Origin: Zymoseptoria tritici IPO323
Taxonomy: Eukaryota; Ascomycota; Dothideomycetes; Mycosphaerellales; Mycosphaerellaceae
Assembly: GCF_000219625.1 (NCBI RefSeq)
Contig: NC_018211.1
Coordinates: forward strand, 2,294,001 to 2,358,000
Reading direction: 5' to 3'
DNA length: 64,000 nt
Shown: positions 57,310 to 64,000 of the stretch, one piece after another
Numbering within the stretch: position 1 is the stretch's first letter
How the letters are laid out: the number at the start of each line of letters is the position of its first letter
Notes under the pieces: model-generated
The model's input: the letters and a program-made list of their open reading frames with translations, nothing else
Told to the model about the DNA's origin: nothing
Databases searched by the model: none
Made by a program: the position numbers and the translations under genes

Positions 57310-58800
57310 ATGATGCCCAGCAGAGGCTTGCGCGCCCTCAGAGGCAGGACGTCGCAATTGCATCTCTCTCAATGCCGAAATGTAAAGAATAAGTTCGAAT
57401 CTTGCTTGCGACGCGCATGCTGACGGACCGAGCAGCTCTCATCATCAACTCTTCCATCCCGCCTGAACACCGCACATCGAGTCGCATCCCTTCGACCCTC
57501 ACAATCATGGCGACCTATCGCAATAATGCCCACCGTCGCCGCATACCGACATGCATCGACTTCGCAGACACCTGCTCCGCCGACCTCGACACCTCCCTCC
57601 GATTTTCCCAACCTCGACACGATCACGCTCGACACGATTGAGATCAACCCGGCCAGCGATCCTGCGACCCTCCTCCCTGAACAGATCGGCTACCTTCATC
57701 AGCTCGGCATTGACTATGGATGGGGCCCGTCAACATTAGTTCAATACGCCATGGAGGGAATACACGTATATGGCGGACTACCATGGTGGGCTGCCATCCT
57801 CACTACATCCCTCGTCGCCCGTCTGCTGCTCTTCCCGGCGTTCGTCAAGTCGTCAGACAGCATGGCACGAACAGCGGCTTTGGGAGAGGTCCTCAAGCCG
57901 TTTGATCAACGCATGAAGGAGGCTCAAAAGGAGGGAGACACGCAAGGCGTCCTGCTTGCTATGAAAAGGAAAGGGGAGGTCAAGAAACGGGCTGGAATCA
58001 TCAGCATGCCAAAGCAACTGGCGCCGATGTTGCTTCAGGGTGTGATTGCGTACTGCGGTATCAAGCTCACGCGGGCCATGGCTGCGTTACCAGTCCCAGG
58101 CCTTCACGACGGCGGCTTTCTTTGGCTGGAGGATCTGACTCTGACGGATGGATACCTTCTGTTGCCAATTCTGATGGCAGGAACAATTCATGTGGTAGCT
58201 CGAATGGGCGGCGAGACGGGTGCGATGACACAGCTCGGGCCCATGATGAGACCGTTGATGCTGTACATCATGCCGGGCTTGATCGCTGTCTTCATGGCAT
58301 TCCAGCCCGCCGCAGTCTGCGTGTGGTTCTGCGGCTCGGGTGCGATTGGTATGGGCCAAGGACTACTTTTGAGGAATGAGGCTGTGAGGAAAGCTCTAGG
58401 CATGGCGCCCAACTTTGTGCCCAAGCCTGGCATGGAGCCAACGAACACGCTCACGGCTATGTTGGAAGACAGGTTCCCTGCGATGAAAGAGCAAAGGGCC
58501 GCGCTGAATGGCGGAGCGCCGCCAAAGCCCTCTGGACCGTACATCAACCCGACCTATCAACCGCCTCGAGTGCAGCGGACGAGTAGCAAGACGATCGACA
58601 CGACGCTGGTGACTGGGACTAAGGGTGAGGATATGGTGCAGCCGGGTACGCCACCGCCGAAGAAGCCTAGCATCAGGGAAAAATGGAGTAACTTCAAAGC
58701 GATGTCGGACGAACAATTGAAGAAGGAGAATGAGAAAAAGGCGTTCAAGCGGAGGGCGGAACTGTATGAGCAAAGGGCGAAGGAGAAGGGACGGCGGTGA
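57310..58800 (+). CDS. OXA1: Mitochondrial inner-membrane insertase Oxa1 (YidC/Oxa1/Alb3)
   Basis: I propose two exons: 57,310-57,381 and 57,436-58,800, with a 54-bp intron (GTAAAG...CAG, CTGAC branch site) that removes the in-frame TGA at 57,421. This gives 478 residues starting MMPSRGLRALRGRTSQLHLS, an Arg/Ser-rich mitochondrial presequence; starting at the Met at 57,526 would lose it. The insertase core has hydrophobic segments at about 138-161 (GLPWWAAILTTSLVARLLLF), 219-242, 262-280, 296-314 and 316-337, in the order expected for Oxa1. The charged C-terminus (REKWSNFKAMSDEQLKKENE, about 438-478) is the coiled-coil, ribosome-binding tail of the mitochondrial family. It inserts mitochondrially encoded proteins co-translationally. 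The exon-1 model is inferred from frame and splice signals. Confidence 0.88.
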
Positions 58801-59112
58801 TGACGGGAGTGTTCCGGGGAGAGGTATGCATATGAAGGTTTGGTTGGTGGGTTGTACAGGGAGCATTTGGCGTTGAGGGAATGTGGTCTGAGCCCGTGCT
58901 AAAGAGAAGAACAGATTATATTATTGTATTATACACGATACATCCCCCCGATATGATTGGCTTTGTGGCCTTTTTCGCCTCCGCAAGAAACGTGCTCTCG
59001 GTCTATTATCATTATCTTCCCGCCTCCACGGTCCTTTCTGGCTTCTCCGAGATCTCCTTCACGCTTGTTTCGCTGGCTGGCTATCTGCTTCCTAGCCCAT
59101 CTGGCTTCAGCC
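58801..59112. other. Intergenic region between convergent OXA1 and NRPS
   Basis: These 312 bp hold the shared 3' region of two convergent genes. A TATATTATTGTATTATA stretch near 58,917-58,933 is the only A/T-rich tract and may contain 3'-end signals. No gene is seen. Confidence 0.55.
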
Positions 59113-62100
59113 TCAGTCCAAACTCATTGCATTACTGCCTCCACGACCCTGCTCAGATTCTCCGAGATTTCTTTCGAGCTGGTTCGACTGGCTGGCCATG
59201 TGCCTGGCTGGCCGTCTGCTTTCCGGGCCACCATTTCGCTTCATTGTCTGAGCAACTCTGCGCAAATGCCGCACATTCTCAGCCATCGCTAGCTGCAGAC
59301 GAGCAGCAATTTGGACCCGCTCCTGCGACTCCTCATCGTCTACATTGACGAGCTTCCTCACTCCAAGTGGCCCGAGAAACTGCTGGACTGGCCAAAGCGG
59401 ATGAGTCTCGCCATCCTCCTCGATCTGCGCCCGTACCATATGCGTCCATGTCGGTTCGTCCATCTCTGCGAGCGGATTGCCAGACCCAGCTTGTACAGCT
59501 TGCCAGAACGAGTGTATCGATATGCCGCCGTCGACGACACTGAAGGGTCCGGGTACCTGCGCGTCTACCTGGCGTAGGATCTGCCGCGACACAGTCGACA
59601 ACTCGGCAACTGGGAGCCAAGCGCTCATGTCCTCTCGCGGAAAAGCTCCAAGCTTGATACAAGTCCGCACATACCGCCATAGAAAGTCATCAGCATTGGC
59701 GTTGCCATTCTCCGCATTTCCAATGATGCACCCTGGCTTCACAACGGTGTACTTGCCGCGAGGTTGACATGGATGCTCGGCCATGCTAAGCACCATCTTC
59801 TCCGACATGAACTTGCTCCGAACGTAACCGCTCACTTCATCTTCTGGATTCAGATGTTCAGGACCTTGAGGATTCCGCCCGCCGGATATGTATACGAAAC
59901 GTCGCAGATGAGGAGATTGTAAGGCTGAAGTCAGGAGCTGGAAGGTCGAGGAGACGTTGACGGGTTTGAGCGTTTCGTAGGATGAGGTCCAGTGGACAGA
60001 GGCGCCGCAGTGGATTACGATGTTGATCGGGTCCAGAGAGGGTGAGGTGCCTGCTAGCCGGTTCCAATGGGGAGTTTCTAGCCCCAGGCGAGGCTTCGAG
60101 AGGTCTCCGCACCAGACTTCGATGGACTGGGCAGCGGAGTCCTGCCACCACCCAGCAGCTTCCGCAGCGCGCTTGACACAAGTCAGACCAGCGTCTGCGT
60201 TGTGCGCGCGGACTAGGACCACGACCTTTTCGAAGCGGTTGCTCGAGAGGAGATCATGCAGTATTTGGATGCCCAGATATCCTGTTCCTCCGGTCAGGAA
60301 TGCCACCTCGCTTCTTACTGGAGCTGACGGAGCAAGAACGGGTGCAGTCGAAGCGGAGAGGTCCAAGTGCCGAAGCATCTCTTCGAGGTCAGCGTGAGCG
60401 GACGATTCCTCTACCGCACTGGTCGCGACTGTGGCCTCTTCGATCATTCTGCTCAAGCTCCCCAACGTGGTTTGATGCCTGGCCAATGACGAGAGTTTCA
60501 GATCAACCCCAAACTCTTTGCGGATCGCGACAGTGAGCGACATGGCGGTGATGGAATCTCCTACGCTCCAGAATGGAGTATTTTGGTTGATTTTATGGTC
60601 AGAGATCTTCAATACTCGCGCCCAAAGGGACCGCAAGTACAGTTCGGTCTCGCTGAGCTGTTTGCCTAAAATCGTCGAAGGGGCAGAATGGGATGCTTCC
60701 GTTCGGGATTGTCGAGCGAGTATGCGCAAATGCTGTCTGTCAATCTTGCCGGTCGCTGTTAGGGCAACCTTGTGGAGCGGTATGAACGACGATGGGATCA
60801 TGTATGAAGGCATCGCCGAGCTGAGGCGCTGTTGTGTGTCTGCTGTAAGCAGCTCGACGGACTTCTTCAGCTCCTGTGCTGTCATGGAAGGGCCGTCCGG
60901 TGGGACGACGAACGCAACCAGCGTCGAGGATGCTTTGTCCACTTCTGCCAGTACGGTGACGCTTAGCCTGTCAATGGGGGATGCTGCACTCAAGTGTTGC
61001 TGCACTTGGTACGCCACCTCGGTCAGCTCGACTCGCTGTCCTCTGATCTTGATTTGAGAATCGTTTCTGCCGATGAAGTGGAGGCTACCATCGGGAGCGT
61101 ATCGGACTAGATCGCCGGTACGGTATACTCTTCCTTTTCTGCCGACTGCCTGGGAAAGCCAAATTGGGTCTTCGATGAAGGCAGCTGCGGTCTTTTCGTT
61201 GTCTGCAAGGTAGCCTTTTCCTACCAATGGACCCTCGATCCACAATTCGCCAGCACAGCCTACGGGAGCCAGCAGATCTGGGTTGCTCGAGTCGACGACC
61301 CAACAGCACACGCCGACTCCGCGGCCAATCGCCGACCCAGCCGCATCTCCAGCAGATACGGTCGTCAACACTGTACATTCGGCAGGTCCGTAGGCAAAGC
61401 GCACGGAGGTCTGTCTCCTTAGACGAGCGACAACATCCACATCAGCCGTCTCGCCACATAGCTCGACCAGATCAAGCACGCGGAGTGCATCCTCAACCAG
61501 CACCGCAGCCAATTTCGGCGTGAGGGTTGCAAAGTTTGCCTCGAGCCGACAAATACTGCCCGACAAGTCGTTGAGACGGTCGTCCTCTGACGGCACGCAG
61601 AGACATCCACCCGAGTACAAGGTGTGAAGTAAGCTGTAGTATGACGCATCGAATGCGTACGAAGCGAAGTCGAATACCCTCCTTTTGCGATTGAACCCGA
61701 GACGTTTGTTCTGATGGACAAGCGCACTGCTGAAGTTCTCGTGCGAGATGACGATGCCTTTTGGTGTGCCGGTGCTGCCGGAAGTGAAGACCACGAATAA
61801 TGCATCGCTCGGCTTGGTGGAGGTTGGACCGACTTGCTCCGAGGCTGAACGCTTCTGGAGCAAAGTGTCCAAACCGATGACTTCCGTGTCCGCGACCAAG
61901 CTTTGGGCGACCTTACGATACGTCGGAGATGCTAGTATCACTTTTGGTGTTACTTGTGCGACAATCTTGCGCAGTCTCTGTTGCGGCTGGGAGACGTCCA
62001 ACGTCAGCGATGCTGCCCCGGCTTTCATTACCGCGAGCACAGCCACACTGGTCCAGAGGGATTTCCCTGAGCAGATAGGGATGATGTCGTTGGGCTGCAC

Positions 62101-64000
62101 TGCGACCACACTCATCAGAGCTTGAGCTGCTCGTGTCGACAAGTCGTCCAGTTGACCGTATGTCAGGTCGCCGTCCCAGGCGTGGATGGCGGTCGCATCG
62201 GGATCTTGCTGGATCGTCTGGCTCAGAAGGTCGTGTACGAGGTTAGGAACTGGCTCCGGCACATGCGCATTCCAGGTCTGGATATCTTTCAAGTCGGAGC
62301 TGGAGAGGGTGGAAATGCTTGCGACGCTTTTGTTGCGGTCGGCTTTGGAGCACAATTGGCGCAGTACCGCCTCGAACTGTCCTTGTAAGCTCTTTACGCT
62401 TGAGGAGTCGAGCACCGCTGGGTCGAAGTTGATGGTGATATGCACGCCGGTCGGCTGCAATTGGAAGGCCAACATGAGAGCGTACGTGCTCGCTGCATCA
62501 TTCAGAGCTGCTCCCCGGCCTTCGTCAAGCACATCCTGGAATAGTGGACATGGCTCGCATGTTTCCACCGGATGGACGACCATCAATGTCTGGAAGTTGC
62601 ACGCCAGGTCCGCTTCGGGGCTCACTCGACGGATCTGTGGCAGGCCGAATTGTTCGAATTGCTGCATAGTAAGTCGTTGTTCTTGCGTGCGAGTGAGCAA
62701 TTCTTGCACCGTCTCTTCGCCACGATGGACAACGATCCGCACTGGAATCGTTGCAGCTGTTGGTCCGGCCATGTGCTCGACGCCCGGAACTCCGGCATCT
62801 CGTCCTGCTGCGATCGTGCCGATGACGACATCGGAAGAGGATGTGTACTTGGCCATCAGGATTGCCCATGCTGTGGACACGAGAGTCGCCGGCGTGATGT
62901 TATCGCCAGCAGGCCAGTGCAGGTCTTTTACGGTGTGAGTGATGACTGCGGAGGATTCAGGCTTGTGGGTAAGCGAGGGCAGGTCGGGGAAGACTGAAGC
63001 GCTGCTGCTGGAGAAGTGGTTGTTCCATGCCTGGGAGGCTTCGCTGACGTTCAATTCGGCGACATGTTTGACAAAGCGCTGGAATGGTGGTGGCGAATCT
63101 ACAAGGCCTCCCGTGTAGGCGGTTGTTACCATCGACATGACGATCGACCTGGAAAATCCGTCGAGTAATACGTGGTGCATGGTCCATGAGAAGATGTGCT
63201 TGTTCCCACGAGGAACGATGGAGAAGCGTACCAGTGGTGCGCCAGGACGCATGCGATTTCGTACATCGATCATGTCTAGGTCTTCCGTACCCTCCCATTC
63301 TTGGATCTGATGCCGCAGCACTACCTGGACCATTCCTTCACCCTCGAGATGAACCATTCGGGTACGCAGAATCGAGGCGGCATTGATGACCGTCTCCCAG
63401 GCCCTCCGGAACCGGTCTATGTCGATATCGGACGGTAGCACGAATCGTCGTACTGAGACGTATGCTCCCGGACGCTGGACGCCGAGGGCAAACAGTCCTG
63501 CTTGGAATGGCGTGCATGGAAAGACGTCCTCGATTTCCGAAGCTTTGGTCCCGCAAGCTGCAGCCGCAAGCTCTGGTATGCGGATCCGATCGAGGCTCTG
63601 GAGGAGCGAGAAGGGCTCCACGCTGTCTATTTCTGCCACTGCATCCTGACGCACTACCTCGGCAAGGTCGCACAGCTTTGGGTTCTTGAATATATCTGCA
63701 ACGCCAAAGGCAAGGCCTTCTTCTCTGGCGGCGCCTACAAGTCTGACGGCGCGTATTGAGTCGCCGCCGAGGTGGAAGAAGCTGTCGTCTGATCCGATGT
63801 CGTCGTCATTGATGCTCAATGTCTTTGCCCAACATTGCCGCAATCGATTCTCGAGAGTTGACGATATTGATCGCTGGCAGATTCGACCTCGATTCAGCAC
63901 GGCCAATTCTCTGAGGCTGAGGGAGCTCCCTATCTCTCGCAACCGCAGGCGATCAGTCTTTCCAGTGCCCGTTCGAGGCAGATGACCCGGGATGAAGACG
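59113..64000 (-). CDS. Non-ribosomal peptide synthetase, C-terminal part: (A)-T-C-A-T-R, 5' partial
   Basis: The minus frame is open from the window edge (first codon ends at 63,999) to the stop at 59,113: 1628 visible residues without intron. The first visible residues, PRTGTGKTDRLRL, are the A10 motif of an adenylation domain off-window. Then come: a carrier domain with phosphopantetheine Ser at 63,757-63,759 (LGGDSI); a condensation domain (FPCTPFQAG, active HHVLLDG at 63,157-63,177); an adenylation domain, about 62,235-60,718 (A3 FTSGSTGTPKG, A5 AYGPAECT, A7 YRTGDLVRY, A10 ATGKIDRQHLR); a carrier with VGDSI (Ser at 60,553-60,555, Val replacing the first Gly of LGGDSI); and a terminal thioester reductase from about 60,306 (TGGTGYLG NADPH fold; YVRSK at 59,812-59,826). 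The R domain predicts reductive release of a dipeptide-like product as aldehyde, alcohol or cyclised imine. The order is that of peramine synthetase without its N-methyltransferase. Substrates cannot be assigned safely. Confidence 0.93.
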   Translation of the reverse strand, partial: VFIPGHLPRTGTGKTDRLRLREIGSSLSLRELAVLNRGRICQRSISSTLENRLRQCWAKTLSINDDDIGSDDSFFHLGGDSIRAVRLVGAAREEGLAFGVADIFKNPKLCDLAEVVRQDAVAEIDSVEPFSLLQSLDRIRIPELAAAACGTKASEIEDVFPCTPFQAGLFALGVQRPGAYVSVRRFVLPSDIDIDRFRRAWETVINAASILRTRMVHLEGEGMVQVVLRHQIQEWEGTEDLDMIDVRNRMRPGAPLVRFSIVPRGNKHIFSWTMHHVLLDGFSRSIVMSMVTTAYTGGLVDSPPPFQRFVKHVAELNVSEASQAWNNHFSSSSASVFPDLPSLTHKPESSAVITHTVKDLHWPAGDNITPATLVSTAWAILMAKYTSSSDVVIGTIAAGRDAGVPGVEHMAGPTAATIPVRIVVHRGEETVQELLTRTQEQRLTMQQFEQFGLPQIRRVSPEADLACNFQTLMVVHPVETCEPCPLFQDVLDEGRGAALNDAASTYALMLAFQLQPTGVHITINFDPAVLDSSSVKSLQGQFEAVLRQLCSKADRNKSVASISTLSSSDLKDIQTWNAHVPEPVPNLVHDLLSQTIQQDPDATAIHAWDGDLTYGQLDDLSTRAAQALMSVVAVQPNDIIPICSGKSLWTSVAVLAVMKAGAASLTLDVSQPQQRLRKIVAQVTPKVILASPTYRKVAQSLVADTEVIGLDTLLQKRSASEQVGPTSTKPSDALFVVFTSGSTGTPKGIVISHENFSSALVHQNKRLGFNRKRRVFDFASYAFDASYYSLLHTLYSGGCLCVPSEDDRLNDLSGSICRLEANFATLTPKLAAVLVEDALRVLDLVELCGETADVDVVARLRRQTSVRFAYGPAECTVLTTVSAGDAAGSAIGRGVGVCCWVVDSSNPDLLAPVGCAGELWIEGPLVGKGYLADNEKTAAAFIEDPIWLSQAVGRKGRVYRTGDLVRYAPDGSLHFIGRNDSQIKIRGQRVELTEVAYQVQQHLSAASPIDRLSVTVLAEVDKASSTLVAFVVPPDGPSMTAQELKKSVELLTADTQQRLSSAMPSYMIPSSFIPLHKVALTATGKIDRQHLRILARQSRTEASHSAPSTILGKQLSETELYLRSLWARVLKISDHKINQNTPFWSVGDSITAMSLTVAIRKEFGVDLKLSSLARHQTTLGSLSRMIEEATVATSAVEESSAHADLEEMLRHLDLSASTAPVLAPSAPVRSEVAFLTGGTGYLGIQILHDLLSSNRFEKVVVLVRAHNADAGLTCVKRAAEAAGWWQDSAAQSIEVWCGDLSKPRLGLETPHWNRLAGTSPSLDPINIVIHCGASVHWTSSYETLKPVNVSSTFQLLTSALQSPHLRRFVYISGGRNPQGPEHLNPEDEVSGYVRSKFMSEKMVLSMAEHPCQPRGKYTVVKPGCIIGNAENGNANADDFLWRYVRTCIKLGAFPREDMSAWLPVAELSTVSRQILRQVDAQVPGPFSVVDGGISIHSFWQAVQAGSGNPLAEMDEPTWTHMVRAQIEEDGETHPLWPVQQFLGPLGVRKLVNVDDEESQERVQIAARLQLAMAENVRHLRRVAQTMKRNGGPESRRPARHMASQSNQLERNLGESEQGRGGSNAMSLD

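Noticed and set aside
58396..58866. 156-codon minus-strand frame over OXA1
   Set aside because: It is antisense to the OXA1 C-terminus with Arg/Leu-rich shadow composition.
60718..61000. N-methyltransferase domain in the second NRPS module, as in peramine synthetase
   Set aside because: Sequence from A8 to A10 is of normal length and continuous; no methyltransferase insert.
60518..62938. Long plus-strand frames (179, 125 and 250 codons) over the NRPS
   Set aside because: They are shadows of the intact NRPS frame, which has all core motifs in order.

Overview
The window looks like a filamentous ascomycete (Pezizomycotina) chromosome. Genes carry short GT-AG introns, one with a perfect TACTAAC branch site, and include MIM1/TOM13, OXA1 and an NRPS. 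The repeats carry heavy repeat-induced point mutation (RIP): CpA and TpG have become TpA, so Trp and Gln codons read as TAG/TAA, while CpG stays common. The species is not identifiable from sequence alone.

About 1-51,530 is one transposon block with no recognisable host gene. It starts with two LINE copies joined tail to head: copy 1 (1-2183) keeps an open reverse-transcriptase frame and copy 2 (2184-4503) is RIP-degraded. Then comes a plus-strand Ty3/gypsy-type element H (4504-7468 and 46,551 to about 50,160). H is split by minus-strand element I (7469-46,550; 4-bp target duplication GTAT). I is split by a second copy of the same family, element II (13,400-38,733; duplication CTAG). II is split by LINE copy 3 (14,986-18,727; 14-bp duplication). 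Element II also contains an extra gag-pol/LTR unit (30,922-38,733) that looks like the product of unequal crossover. Read on the minus strand, elements I/II are: 5' LTR, long leader, gag, protease, RT, RNase H, integrase, a repeat-rich spacer, an unidentified ORF of about 940 codons, polypurine tract, 3' LTR. Element H carries a homologous extra ORF between its integrase and a polypurine tract.

The block ends sharply near 51,530 after a minus-strand RIP-degraded ORF that weakly resembles a MULE transposase. A small cluster of cell-cycle-type promoter motifs follows.

About 51,530-64,000 is ordinary genic DNA: a secreted type-B carboxylesterase (+), a Cdc48/p97 cofactor of the p47/Shp1 family (-), the mitochondrial outer-membrane import factor Mim1/Tom13 (+), the mitochondrial insertase Oxa1 (+), and the C-terminal part of a large NRPS (-), visible as (A)-T-C-A-T-R and running off the right edge. 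SHP1 and MIM1 share a divergent promoter; the esterase and SHP1, and OXA1 and the NRPS, converge. The genic part combines housekeeping protein-quality and mitochondrial-import genes with an esterase and a specialised-metabolism gene on either side.
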